A DNA stretch of 57,358 nt from Tsukamurella sp. 8F (GTDB lineage: Bacteria > Actinomycetota > Actinomycetes > Mycobacteriales > Mycobacteriaceae), in assembly GCF_029167375.1 (NCBI RefSeq), contig NZ_JARFTP010000026.1, positions 1-57,358 on the forward strand, written 5' to 3'. This document shows positions 37,719 through 46,389 of this stretch, in pieces. Under the pieces are notes generated by a model. That model searched no databases and had not been told where the DNA came from. It saw only the letters and a program-made list of their open reading frames with translations. Position 1 is the first letter of the stretch. The number at the start of each line of letters is the position of its first letter. The translations under genes were made by a program, and so were the position numbers.

Positions 37719-37732
37719 GCTGCTCTCAGCAG
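37719..37732. promoter_or_regulatory. Palindromic operator upstream of the ClgR/PopR-like gene
   Basis: Minus strand CTGCTGAGAGCAGC, with a perfect CTGCT-GAG-AGCAG core, just after the upstream MFS stop and 41 nt before the regulator ATG. It is shared (12 of 14 positions) with the site at 36098-36111 before the clpP pair, supporting autoregulation and regulation of clpP by one protein. Confidence 0.65.
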
Positions 37733-37735
37733 ACA

Positions 37736-39067
37736 TCACGCTGAGGGCCAGCGCGGATGCAGTGGGTCGATCACGTAGGGGTGTGCGTGCTGGAAGCCGC
37801 CGTCGACCGCTACCGCGCCCCGCACATGGGCAGTGCCCGCGAACTCGGGTGGGTGGACGTGTGCGAGCTCCGCGGGCTCGTGGTGGGACCAGCATGTGAA
37901 CCCGACGGCGGTCCCCGCCACAGCCAGGACCGTGAGGATCAGCCAGGTGGCGGTGAAGCCGGCCGCGGTCGCGACCCACCCGGCGATCGGGTATGTCACG
38001 AGCCAGCAAGCGTGCGACAGCGAGAACTGCGCGGCGAACAGTGCGGGGCGGTCGCCGCCGTCGCTGGATCGGCGCAGCACCCGGCCGACGGGCGTGAGCG
38101 CCGCGACCGTCCCGGCGCCGATGGTCACCCACAGGGCCACCAGCGTGCGCCAGCCGAGCGCGTCGGCGGCGGATACCGCCGTCAAGACGACGCCCGCGCA
38201 GCTGAGTGTTGCCGCGCCGCCCACCATGAGCGAACGCGTGGAGATGCGCTGTAGCAGCCACGGAACGGCGAGAGCCACGACGAGTGCCCCCGCTCCATTG
38301 GCTGTCAGCAGCCATGCGACATCCGCCTCGGGCCGTCCCAGTCGCTGCTGGACCAGGTTCACGGTGTTCACCATGATCACCGCGCCGACCGCCGCGACGG
38401 AGAGGTTCAAGCCGAGCACGCCCCGCAGGCGCGGGGTCGCCGCGAATATCCGGATCCCGGAGACGATGCGGTCGCGCACGCCGTACCGAGCCGATGGCGC
38501 CGCATCGGGTACGCGGGTGGACGCGACGAGCGCCGCGGACGCCAGGAAGCCTGCGGCGGTCGCGGCGAACAGCCAGTGAAAGTTCACGACGCTGACCAGG
38601 ATCGCGGTCAGCAGCGGGCTGAGCAGTGTCTCCATGGTCGACGCCAGCTGGGAGAGCGACAGCGCGCGGGTGTAGTCGCGCTCGTCGGGCAGTAGGTCGG
38701 GCAGCACGGCCTGGAACGTCGGGGTGAAGGCCGCCGAAGCCGTCTGGAGGACCGCGATGAGCAGGTACACATGCCAGATGCGGTCGGCCAACGGCAGGGC
38801 TGCAACGACGGCGGCCCGCGTCAGGTCGAGGGACACGAGGAGCCTGCGTCGTTCGAAGCGTCCCGCGTACGCGGTGGCGATCGGTGCTACGACGACGTAC
38901 GCGATCATCTTGACCGCGAGCGCGGTGCCCAGTACGGCTCCCGCGCGCGGACCTGCCAGCTGGTAGGCCAGTAGTCCGAGAGCGACCGTGGCGAGCCCGT
39001 TACCGGACAGTGCGACGAGCTGCGCCGTGAACAGGCGTCGATAGTCCCTCATCCCGAACGGTCCCAT
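37736..39067 (-). CDS. MFS exporter with His-rich C-terminal tail
   Basis: 443 residues with about 12 transmembrane helices (MRDYRRLFTAQLVALSGNGL begins helix 1; GRFERRRLLVSLDL is the loop 2-3 motif). The last 45 or so residues leave the membrane and contain repeated histidines (CWSHHEPAELAHVHPP, GFQHAHPYVIDPLHPRW), a pattern seen in some nickel or cobalt exporters of the NreB type and some drug exporters. Metal efflux is one possibility. AGGAGG precedes ATG 39067. It is on the same strand as the ClgR-like gene and ends 57 nt before it, but that gene has its own operator. Confidence 0.87.
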   Translation of the reverse strand: MGPFGMRDYRRLFTAQLVALSGNGLATVALGLLAYQLAGPRAGAVLGTALAVKMIAYVVVAPIATAYAGRFERRRLLVSLDLTRAAVVAALPLADRIWHVYLLIAVLQTASAAFTPTFQAVLPDLLPDERDYTRALSLSQLASTMETLLSPLLTAILVSVVNFHWLFAATAAGFLASAALVASTRVPDAAPSARYGVRDRIVSGIRIFAATPRLRGVLGLNLSVAAVGAVIMVNTVNLVQQRLGRPEADVAWLLTANGAGALVVALAVPWLLQRISTRSLMVGGAATLSCAGVVLTAVSAADALGWRTLVALWVTIGAGTVAALTPVGRVLRRSSDGGDRPALFAAQFSLSHACWLVTYPIAGWVATAAGFTATWLILTVLAVAGTAVGFTCWSHHEPAELAHVHPPEFAGTAHVRGAVAVDGGFQHAHPYVIDPLHPRWPSA

Positions 39068-39213
39068 GGGCGCCTCCTTCGCCTGCCCATCGTATGCCGG
39101 ATCGTGCGTGACTCCCACAGGCGTGTAACGCATTCGGTGGGCGGCGCGACAAGTCGGATAGCGGTGAAGACGCGGGCCGCGGGGAATCCGGCGTCGACGA
39201 GAGATGGGGAATC

Positions 39214-39639
39214 ATGAACGCACGTAGCAGTTTTGCGATAAGGACCGGAGCGATCGCGGCGGGTGTCGCGATCGCGGCGACGGTGTTCGGCACGGGCAGT
39301 GCGGCTGCCACGCCCGTCGGCGAGGACGGTTTCGTCCCGGGGCCCGCCTGTGATCACTACTCGTCGCGAGCGAAGGTGATCGCGGAGTCGGGCCAGTCGG
39401 CCTTCGTCGTGTGCCACCGGTACAACTCGGCAGGCGACTTCTACTACCGAGGGCTCGCCAAGACCAACGGAAACACCGTGACGGTCGAGGACGTCACCTG
39501 GCAGAACGGTGTCTATCGCGCCTGGAACAACGGGTATACGTACACGATCACGCCCGGAAACCTGACCATCGTCGCGCCGAACGGCGCCGTCGTCTCGAAC
39601 GAGGCGACCTACGACTACCGGTTCGAGAACTACCGCTGA
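39214..39639 (+). CDS. Small secreted protein of unknown function
   Basis: 141 residues. A signal peptide (basic start, hydrophobic core about 11-27, cleavage probably after GSAAA near residue 32) is followed by about 108 residues with two cysteines (PACDHY and VVCHRY) that may pair, and a Tyr/Asn-rich beta-strand-like half. No family is recognised. A GGGGA ribosome-binding site precedes the ATG. Confidence 0.75.
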   Translation: MNARSSFAIRTGAIAAGVAIAATVFGTGSAAATPVGEDGFVPGPACDHYSSRAKVIAESGQSAFVVCHRYNSAGDFYYRGLAKTNGNTVTVEDVTWQNGVYRAWNNGYTYTITPGNLTIVAPNGAVVSNEATYDYRFENYR

Positions 39640-39743
39640 TCCGGAGCTCGTTCGTAGGATGACGTCCCGACTTTCGTCGGTGGCCCCGTAGCGCCCTGCG
39701 CACTAGCGTGGTCGGCAGTCGAACGAGTCATCGAGGAGGCACC

Positions 39744-39941
39744 GTGGAGGACACCTGGGAGGGCGTCGTCGTCGGGAAGAAGCGGATCCTGCTGGACGGG
39801 TCGAACATGTACCGCCGGTTGAGGATCCGAACCGCCGACGGTGCAGAACGCCGGGTGCGTGTTCCGCGTGACCTGTGGAAGGCGCTCGACGTCGGCGACA
39901 CCGTGGTGAAGCGCCCAGGCGAGGCGCCCGCGAAGGGGTGA
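39744..39941 (+). CDS. Small basic beta-rich protein (DUF7489-like)
   Basis: 65 residues from a GTG start with a strong GAGGAGG ribosome-binding site. The sequence reads WEGVVVGKKRILLDGSN, YRRLRIRTADGAERRVRV, LWKALDVGDTVVKRPG: short alternating strands with a basic surface. It resembles small actinobacterial proteins I recall as DUF7489, whose function is unknown. The pattern suggests a single small beta-barrel. Cytoplasmic, no signal peptide. Confidence 0.7.
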   Translation: MEDTWEGVVVGKKRILLDGSNMYRRLRIRTADGAERRVRVPRDLWKALDVGDTVVKRPGEAPAKG

Positions 39942-39971
39942 TCCGGCGACCAGGCGGGAGCCCCAACCGGG

Positions 39972-39977
39972 TACGGT
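39972..39977 (+). promoter_or_regulatory. -10 element, leaderless promoter of the ribokinase unit
   Basis: TACGGT is 7 nt before the ATG at 39985 of a short ORF that runs into the ribokinase start. Confidence 0.5.
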
Positions 39978-39984
39978 CGGCAGC

Positions 39985-40020
39985 ATGCCGGAAGCCGTCA
40001 CCCGCGGGTGCATCGCGTGA
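39985..40020 (+). CDS. Leaderless 11-codon ORF coupled to ribokinase
   Basis: ATG start 7 nt after TACGGT, encoding MPEAVTRGCIA and then TGA. Its stop overlaps the ribokinase GTG (40017-40019) as GTGA, the usual 4-nt overlap for translational coupling. It contains no run of one amino acid that would suggest attenuation. It is more likely a translation-initiating leader for a gene with no Shine-Dalgarno sequence. No peptide evidence is available. Confidence 0.5.
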   Translation: MPEAVTRGCIA

Positions 40021-40928
40021 GCGGGACCGTCGCGGTCGTGGGGTCGCTCAACGCGGACCTCACTCTGTACACCGAGCGGATGCCTGCCCCGGGGGAGACG
40101 GTGGCCGGCACCGGATTCGAGGTGCATCCGGGCGGCAAGAGCGCCAACCAAGCCGTCGCCGCCGCGCGCCTCGGTGCACGCGTACGGCTCGTCGGGGCGG
40201 TGGGTGACGATGCTCATGGTGCGATGCTGCGTGGGTCCGCCGCCGATGCCGGCGTCGACGTAGCCGATGTGCGGACCGTTGCGGGCGTGCCGACCGGCGT
40301 CGCCGGAATCACGGTCGACGCGCGCGGCGAGAACAGCATCGTCATCGTCGCCGGAGCGAACGGACGGCTCTCGCCCAGTGACGTACCCGCACGGGCTGTC
40401 GACGGTGCCGGAGTCGTCTGTCTCTGCCTCGAGGTCCCGCAGCCGACCGTGCTCGCGGCCGCCCGGGCCGGCCGGCAGGCCGGAGCGACGGTGATCCTCA
40501 ACCTCTCGCCGTACGCACAGGTTTCGCGCGAACTCGCTGCCGTCACGGATGTGCTGCTGGTGAACGTGCACGAGGCGTCCGAGGTCCTCGGATACCCGCC
40601 TGACGGCGACTGGGAGCGGGTTGCTCGAGGGCTCGGCGACGCTGGATTCGGCTGCGCGATAATCACACTCGGTGCCGCCGGCGCGGTGGTGATCGACGGG
40701 CGGACTGCCACGTGTATCGCCCCGACGCCCGTCGATGCGGTCGACACCACCGGGGCGGGGGACGCTTTCACAGGAGCCCTGGCTGCGCAGCTAGCCGATG
40801 GTGAATCCGTGGAGCGCGCAGCGCGATTCGCCTCGGCGGCCGCCGCGCTCGCAACGACCAGGCGCGGCACTCAGACCGCTTACGCCACGCTCGACGAAGT
40901 CCGGGCGCTGCAGCCCGGCATACGGTGA
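40017..40928 (+). CDS. rbsK: Ribokinase (PfkB family sugar kinase)
   Basis: 303 residues. Begins with VAVVGSLNADLTLY, then the first PfkB signature HPGGKSANQAVAAARLGARV and the second, DTTGAGDAFTGALAA (catalytic Asp, anion hole), matching ribokinases that phosphorylate ribose at O5. NLSPYA and VNVHEASEVLG are further family markers. GTG 40017 is chosen over GTG 40008 because it overlaps the stop of the upstream leader ORF (GTGA) and starts three residues before the first strand. No ribose transporter or LacI regulator adjoins it. Confidence 0.9.
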   Translation: MSGTVAVVGSLNADLTLYTERMPAPGETVAGTGFEVHPGGKSANQAVAAARLGARVRLVGAVGDDAHGAMLRGSAADAGVDVADVRTVAGVPTGVAGITVDARGENSIVIVAGANGRLSPSDVPARAVDGAGVVCLCLEVPQPTVLAAARAGRQAGATVILNLSPYAQVSRELAAVTDVLLVNVHEASEVLGYPPDGDWERVARGLGDAGFGCAIITLGAAGAVVIDGRTATCIAPTPVDAVDTTGAGDAFTGALAAQLADGESVERAARFASAAAALATTRRGTQTAYATLDEVRALQPGIR

Positions 40929-40930
40929 CG

Positions 40931-42661
40931 TCAGTTGACGCAGGGAACGCCGCCGCCGCGGACGTTCGAACCGGTGGAGGGGACGGACACGGAGCCGTCG
41001 GACTGCGGCTTCGCCACCGCCTTCGCCTCGCCGTGGACATCAGCTGTTCCGGCGGGCGCCTGGGTGTGCGACGTCGGCGCCGACGGAGGCTGATAGCCGA
41101 ACGCGGTGCGGACGGTCGAGCGCACCTGCGCGGTGTCGACCAGGTTGACGTCCTGCCCGTCGACAGTCGAGTACGACTTGATCGGCAGCGTGCTGAAACG
41201 CAGTTTCTTCAGGCTGAGCCCGTTCATGTCCTGCGCGAACCGGGGGATGTCCCAGCCCGACGACAGCACCACGTCGTCATGTGTCGCGGACACGAGCTTG
41301 TCCATCGTGCCCACGTTCGACAGCGTTCCGTTCGACTGGAGTGCGTGCAGCACCGATGCGACGAATGCCTGTTGCCTGTGCGTGCGATCGAGGTCGCCGT
41401 TGTCCAGCCCGTGTCGCTGCCGAACGAAGGCGAGGGACTGCGCCGCGTCGAGGTGCTGCACTCCGGCGGGGAATCTCGCGCCCGAGAAGCTGTCGTGGAC
41501 CGGATGATTCAGGCACACTGTGACCCCGCCCAGGGCCTGCGCGATGTCGTAGAAGCCGATCAGGCTGACTTCCGCGAACCGGTCGATCGGTATGTCGAGG
41601 AACTGCTCGACGGTCTTGATCGTCGCGGTGCGGCCGGCCTCCCGGCCCTTCGTCTCGAGCTCGACGGGGTCCGTGACGCCGTCGCCGTGCAGCTCGTCCT
41701 CGCGCTGGGCCTTCATCATCCCGTAAGCCTGTTTGATCTTGGCGCGGTGGACGCCGTTGATGCCCTCGACCGGGACGAGGTCATCGCGCGGGACGGACAC
41801 GGCCGAGACCGACTTCTTGTCTGCCGGGATGTGGACGACGATCAGAGTGTTGGTGTTGTACCCGCCCTCGTCGCCGTCGCCGGCGTGCAGCTGGGACAGC
41901 ACATCTTCGGGTAGCTGATCGCCGTTGCGGTCCTTACGTGTGTCGAGTCCGATCAGCAGGATGTTCTGGCCCCCGTCGGTGGACCGGGCCCCGCCGGCAG
42001 CCGCCAGTGCCGACGAGAGGGAGAACCCTCCGACGACGCGACCCATCAGATACCACGTGGAGCCGGTGATGAGGAGGGCCAGAGCCGCCAGGCAGGCGAT
42101 CGCCACCTGCGCCCGGCTCAGCCTCGCCGCGGCCGCCGCGGGCGGACCGTCGGACAGGGGAGTGCGTGACGTATCGGGTGGCGCGGGAGGCGGCGTCGGC
42201 GGCGTACCGCCGCGCCTACGCGGCGCGCGGGCCGGTGCGCGCCGGTCGGACGCCGAGCGGATGCCGGGGTTCGGTTCCCGGAGTCTCGTGCCATCGGCCG
42301 GACCGCTCCGGGCCGCGTGTTCCGGTTCCGGAGTCGGGCGCAGACGAGCGGTGCGCTCCTGGCGTTCCCGCGGTGTACGTTCCCGTTTCGCGCGTCGAGC
42401 ACGCTCCTGGCGTGCTCGATCGCGGGCCGCGCGGTACCGTGCCGCGCCGTCGCGCGGCACGTCACCGAGTTCGGCGTGGTCCCGCGCTACGCGCTCCGCG
42501 TCGGCGGATTCGCCGTCGAAGGGGCGACGTTCGCGCCGCGCCGCGGACGCGGCACCGCGGCGCGAACGTTCGGGGCGGTCGTGCATGGGCGCCGAGTGTA
42601 CTGAAGACGCCGGTTCGAACGGGATTGCATCAGTAGACTTTTCCGGCGTTTCGGGTGGCAT
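40931..42661 (-). CDS. LytR-CpsA-Psr family cell-wall ligase
   Basis: 576 residues. A cytoplasmic N-terminal region of about 180 residues is extremely rich in Arg, Ala and Pro. It is followed by one transmembrane helix (about 186-206) and the extracellular LCP domain (about 230-500): NILLIGLDTRKDRNG, IVVHIPADKKSVSAVSVPRDD, INGVHRAKIKQAYG and QSLAFVRQRHGLDNGDLDRTHRQQ. In mycolata such enzymes attach arabinogalactan to peptidoglycan. A short C-terminal tail has a lone cysteine. The start is uncertain: ATG 42661 gives the full ORF, while ATG 42586 lies 8 nt after TACACT and would remove 25 residues. Convergent with rbsK, 2 nt apart. Confidence 0.9.
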   Translation of the reverse strand: MPPETPEKSTDAIPFEPASSVHSAPMHDRPERSRRGAASAARRERRPFDGESADAERVARDHAELGDVPRDGAARYRAARDRARQERARRAKRERTPRERQERTARLRPTPEPEHAARSGPADGTRLREPNPGIRSASDRRAPARAPRRRGGTPPTPPPAPPDTSRTPLSDGPPAAAAARLSRAQVAIACLAALALLITGSTWYLMGRVVGGFSLSSALAAAGGARSTDGGQNILLIGLDTRKDRNGDQLPEDVLSQLHAGDGDEGGYNTNTLIVVHIPADKKSVSAVSVPRDDLVPVEGINGVHRAKIKQAYGMMKAQREDELHGDGVTDPVELETKGREAGRTATIKTVEQFLDIPIDRFAEVSLIGFYDIAQALGGVTVCLNHPVHDSFSGARFPAGVQHLDAAQSLAFVRQRHGLDNGDLDRTHRQQAFVASVLHALQSNGTLSNVGTMDKLVSATHDDVVLSSGWDIPRFAQDMNGLSLKKLRFSTLPIKSYSTVDGQDVNLVDTAQVRSTVRTAFGYQPPSAPTSHTQAPAGTADVHGEAKAVAKPQSDGSVSVPSTGSNVRGGGVPCVN

Positions 42662-42745
42662 CGATGTGGTCGATCTCCCGATGAACTCCGCATTCGGCCT
42701 CGGCTGTGACGCCCGCGACCGTCCGCCGGCATGGGCGTGTCGGGT

Positions 42746-44113
42746 TCAGGCCACCTGTGCCGAGCGCCGGGTGAGCGGTGGTCGCAGGCCGAGGTGCTCG
42801 CGCAGCGTGGTGCCTGCGTACTCGGTCCGATAGGCGCCGCGCTCCTGGAGCGCAGGTACGAGCTTGTCGACTATGTCGTCCAGCCCCCCGGGCACGATCC
42901 AGGGGGTGATGTTGAAGCCGTCCGATGCGCCGTATCGCACCCATCGGGCGAGCTCGTCGGCGATGGCCTGTGGGGTGCCGACGAAGCCACGCTCGCGCTC
43001 CTGGGCGATCACCAGCTCCCGGATCGTGAGGTTCTCGGTCTCGGCACGCGCTCGCCACCGTGCTGCGACGGCGCGCGGATCCAGACCGCGACGGGGCGCA
43101 CCCCGCGTCTCACCCACCTTGTCGATCACTGGATCATGCTGGGGTAGAGGGCCTTCGGGGTCGTATCGGGAGAGGTCCTCGCCCCAGATCTGACCGAGTA
43201 GCGACAGCGCCGTCGCGGGCGTCACCTGCTGCTCCTTCACCCAGCGGGCCTTCTCGATCGCGTCGGCGGGTGTGTCGCCGAGGACGAACTGCGTGCCGGG
43301 CAGGATCTTGAGATCGTCGGCAGGCCGTCCGGCCGCGACGGTGCGTGCCCGGACGTCGTCGGCGAAGGCGAGCGCATCGTCGAAATCGGTGCCATGAGCG
43401 GAGAAGACCACCTCGGCGTGGTGTGCTGCGAAGTCGCGGCCCGACGGGGAGTCGCCGGCCTGGAACAGCACGGGATGCTCTTGGGGGCTGCGCGGCACTG
43501 TGGGGACGACGGTGACGTCGAGGGTCGGTCCGCCCGTGCGCACCGCGGCGACGGGCTCCGCGGGCGAAGACGGCGACCCGTCCCAGATGGCCTGCGCCGC
43601 CGCGACGAAGTCGGCGGCGCGGCGGTAGCGATCGGAGTGGTCGAGCCAGCCTCCGCGGCGGAAGTTGGCCCCCGTCCACGCGTTGTCGGTGGTGACGATG
43701 TTCCACGCCGCGCGGCCGCCGGAGATCACGTCCAGGCTCGCCAGGCGTCGGGCCAGATCCGCCGGATCGTTGTACGTGACGTTCTGTGTCGCCGCGAGAC
43801 CGATGCGGTCCGTGACGGCGGCGAGTGCTGCGAGCTGGGTGATCGCATCGGGGCGGCCGACCACGTCCAAGTCGTGGATACGCCCGAGTTGTTCGCGCAA
43901 CCGAAGCCCTTCCCCCAGGAAGAACGCATCGAAGAGCCCGCGTTCGGCGGTCTGTGCAACCTTCTGGAAGGTCTGGAAATCGATCTGCGAGCCGCTTGCC
44001 GGGTCGGTCCACACCGTCGTGTGGTTGACGCCCTGTAGGAACACACCGAAGTGCACCTGCGCGTCGGGGCGGGATACGTCTCGTCGGTCATCGGATGCTC
44101 CCGGATGTGGCAT
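42746..44113 (-). CDS. LLM flavin monooxygenase, NtaA/SnaA/DszA family
   Basis: 455 residues. Family landmarks are FGVFLQGVNHTTVWTDP, AERGLFDAFFLGE, RIGLAATQNVTYNDPADLARRLASLD, SGGRAAWNIVTTDN, PVLFQAGDSPSGRDFAAHHAEVVF and VPALQERGAYR. These FMNH2-dependent enzymes oxygenate aminopolycarboxylates, dibenzothiophene sulfone, pristinamycin precursors and alkane sulfonates or sulfones. It is the last gene of a three-LLM operon and overlaps the preceding gene by 26 nt if translation starts at ATG 44113. The true start could be a little downstream. No flavin reductase is encoded in the cluster. Confidence 0.87.
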   Translation of the reverse strand: MPHPGASDDRRDVSRPDAQVHFGVFLQGVNHTTVWTDPASGSQIDFQTFQKVAQTAERGLFDAFFLGEGLRLREQLGRIHDLDVVGRPDAITQLAALAAVTDRIGLAATQNVTYNDPADLARRLASLDVISGGRAAWNIVTTDNAWTGANFRRGGWLDHSDRYRRAADFVAAAQAIWDGSPSSPAEPVAAVRTGGPTLDVTVVPTVPRSPQEHPVLFQAGDSPSGRDFAAHHAEVVFSAHGTDFDDALAFADDVRARTVAAGRPADDLKILPGTQFVLGDTPADAIEKARWVKEQQVTPATALSLLGQIWGEDLSRYDPEGPLPQHDPVIDKVGETRGAPRRGLDPRAVAARWRARAETENLTIRELVIAQERERGFVGTPQAIADELARWVRYGASDGFNITPWIVPGGLDDIVDKLVPALQERGAYRTEYAGTTLREHLGLRPPLTRRSAQVA

Positions 44114-45047
44114 AGCGATTGGTGGGTCTCGCGAGGCCGAGGGTGTCGCGCAAGGTGGCTCCTGGGCGCGGCGTCGCGGTCCGGCGTTCGACGCGCAGGG
44201 GCGGCAGGACATCGCGGACGAGCAGCGGGACATCGGCGGCCGGATCGGCAGGTACGAGCCGGACACCGTCGACCTGTCCGTGCAACCTGCGCAGCTGATC
44301 GGTGAGCGTCGCCGCGGAGCCGTGGCCGGCGAGTGCGAAGGGGAGATCGACGAAGACCTTCGGACCGGCCGCGGACCGACTCTGAGCGGCGTCCGGCGCG
44401 ACCAGCACGATGTCGATCAGGTCATTCGGCACGGTACCGTGGCGGGCCACTACGACAGGTCGCCCTTGCGGGCCGCGGGGCACGATGAGCGGACCTTTCA
44501 CGCTGAAGCCCGGGCGACCGTCGGGTGTGCTTTCGAAGTCGACGTAGTGCAGCCGCTCGCGGTCGATATATCTGCCGGAGGCGGTGTCCCGGACGACGGC
44601 GTCGTCCTCCCACGAGTCCCAGAGCCGCTGGGCGACCTCCACCACGTCGGCGATCTCAGCGGTCAGCGCGGCGCCGTCAGCCGGGACCGGTCGGTCCAGT
44701 GCGGCGGCGGCGTCCGGTACCGAGACCGAGCCGACGAGCCATCCCGCGCGGCCCTCGGTCGCGTGGTCGAGCGCTGCAAGCTGGCTGGCGAGGTGGAAGG
44801 GCTCCGTCGTCGCCGGGTGGGCGAGAGGGACGATCCCGAGACGCGACGTCGTGCGAGCGAGGAATGCCGCGCGTACGACGGCGTCGAGCCGCACGGCCGG
44901 GCCGGCGGGCGCCGGCGTGAGCGAGTCGTCGATGGTCACGAATGTGAATCCAGCGTTCTCGGCTACGGCACCCACTGCCCGGACACCAGCACCGGATTGC
45001 GCACCGGCGCCGTCGATCTCGAGAGCGAGGTGAAGGGGTCTGGTCAT
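44088..45047 (-). CDS. LLM luciferase-like flavin protein
   Basis: 319 residues. LHLALEIDGAG, GFTFVTIDDS, RLGIVPLAHPATTEPFHLASQLAALDHATEGRAGWLVG and the C-terminal LRDTLGLARP fit the luciferase-like superfamily, but the barrel is shorter than in its neighbours and the middle region is divergent. It may be an inactive or accessory homologue. It overlaps the upstream LLM gene by 4 nt (ATGA) and the downstream one as well, so all three are translationally linked. Confidence 0.8.
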   Translation of the reverse strand: MTRPLHLALEIDGAGAQSGAGVRAVGAVAENAGFTFVTIDDSLTPAPAGPAVRLDAVVRAAFLARTTSRLGIVPLAHPATTEPFHLASQLAALDHATEGRAGWLVGSVSVPDAAAALDRPVPADGAALTAEIADVVEVAQRLWDSWEDDAVVRDTASGRYIDRERLHYVDFESTPDGRPGFSVKGPLIVPRGPQGRPVVVARHGTVPNDLIDIVLVAPDAAQSRSAAGPKVFVDLPFALAGHGSAATLTDQLRRLHGQVDGVRLVPADPAADVPLLVRDVLPPLRVERRTATPRPGATLRDTLGLARPTNRYATSGSIR

Positions 45048-46162
45048 GGCTTGGCGGATTCCTTCGTGTCGTCGATGAGCCCGGCGGCCCGCCGTTCGTC
45101 CTCGACCGTCCAGAGGGTTGTGGTCAGTTCCTGTCGAACCAGGGGAACCACTTCCTCAGCGAATTGTGTGAGGACCTCGTGCTGCTGCTGGTACGGCAGC
45201 ACCGGATTGAGCGAGACCGATTGCAGGTCATGGCCGTACGCCGCGTGGTAGTCGATGATCTTCTCAGCCACCCGTTCCGACGAACCCACCAGTGCGGGAC
45301 CTCGTTCCACTGCGTCCTCGATGGTCTCGAACATGTTGATCTTCCCGATCCGGGTCTCGCCGGCGAACTTCTCACGGTCACGCGCCGCGAATCCGTCATA
45401 CACGGGCCGGTACTCGGCGATCGCGCGGTCGGTCGTGTCGGCGAGAAAGAGTCCGCCCGACCCCGAACCGACGTAGGCGGCGGCTGGGTCGTGCCCGTAC
45501 TCGGCGTACTTGTCGCGATAGCGGTCGATGAGCACCTTGTAGTTCTCGCGCGGCTGCAGGGCGTTCGCCGTGATGATCGGATCGCCGAACCGGGCGGCGA
45601 GATCCACGGCGGTCGTCGACGTGGCCGAACCGTGCCACACGCGGAACGGACCGGCGAACGGCCGCGGCGCGGTGGTGACGGCGGCGAGCGGCGTGTGATG
45701 AGCGCCCCGCCAGGTCACGTCCTCCTCGCGCAGTAGGCGCCGAAGCAGCTCGTAGTTCTCTATCAGGTACTCGTACTGGTGTTCCAGGCTGCGCCCGAAC
45801 ATGGGGAAGTGCCTGTCCTCGTTGCCCTTCCCGATGACGATCTCGAGCCGGCCTCCGGACAACTGGTCGACGGTCGCGTAGTCCTCGGCTACGCGGACGG
45901 GGTCGAGGAGGCTCAGCACGGTCACCCCGGTCGAAAGCAGGATGCGCTCGGTCGCCTGGGCGAGCGCGCCGAGGAGGACGGTCGGGGCCGAAGACAGGAA
46001 CTCGCCCGCATGCCGCTCACCTACGGCGTACGAGTCGATCCCGAGATGCTCGGCTAGGACCGCGTTCTCGACCACCCGTTGGAGGCGCGTGTGCGGGCTG
46101 AGGATCTCGCCGGTCACGGGATGCGGTGCGTGCGGGACGATATCGAGAACCTGGAAGCGCAT
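45044..46162 (-). CDS. LLM-class flavin-dependent oxidoreductase
   Basis: 372 residues. MRFQVLDIVPHAP begins the first barrel strand; SYAVGERHAGEFLSSAPTVLLGALAQAT, LLSTGVTVLSLLDPVRVAEDYATVDQLSGGRLEIVIGKGN and FRVWHGSATSTTAVDLAARFG are conserved luciferase-like segments with an active-site His in GERHAG. The C-terminal 15 residues are polar. ATG 46162 is chosen because it starts the barrel. First gene of the three-LLM operon. Substrate is unknown; sulfur or nitrogen scavenging is a common theme for such clusters. Confidence 0.88.
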   Translation of the reverse strand: MRFQVLDIVPHAPHPVTGEILSPHTRLQRVVENAVLAEHLGIDSYAVGERHAGEFLSSAPTVLLGALAQATERILLSTGVTVLSLLDPVRVAEDYATVDQLSGGRLEIVIGKGNEDRHFPMFGRSLEHQYEYLIENYELLRRLLREEDVTWRGAHHTPLAAVTTAPRPFAGPFRVWHGSATSTTAVDLAARFGDPIITANALQPRENYKVLIDRYRDKYAEYGHDPAAAYVGSGSGGLFLADTTDRAIAEYRPVYDGFAARDREKFAGETRIGKINMFETIEDAVERGPALVGSSERVAEKIIDYHAAYGHDLQSVSLNPVLPYQQQHEVLTQFAEEVVPLVRQELTTTLWTVEDERRAAGLIDDTKESAKP

Positions 46163-46376
46163 GACCTTCGATCCATGGGGAAGTGGGCGGCAGCCCGAGG
46201 GTGAGCCGCCGGGCCGGTGACCTGCCGTCAAGTTAATCGAACGGACGGGCACCCGCGGGTTTGCGATCACCATGAACGAATAACGGGCGGTGGGGAATAC
46301 CGTGTAGCCCATACGAATGCGTGGTGCGGCAGGAATCGCGATGCGTGCAACCCTGCCGCGGCCGGGGCGGTCGTTC

Positions 46377-46382
46377 TAGCTT
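46377..46382 (+). promoter_or_regulatory. -10 element, leaderless promoter of the divergent LLM gene
   Basis: TAGCTT lies 7 nt before GTG 46390. It supports that start over the ORF's first ATG at 46321. Confidence 0.5.
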
Positions 46383-46389
46383 GGCTTCT

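Noticed and set aside
46163-46389. Possible SAM-type riboswitch before the LLM operon
   Set aside because: Some GC-rich stem fragments are present, but I could not build the conserved multi-helix junction.
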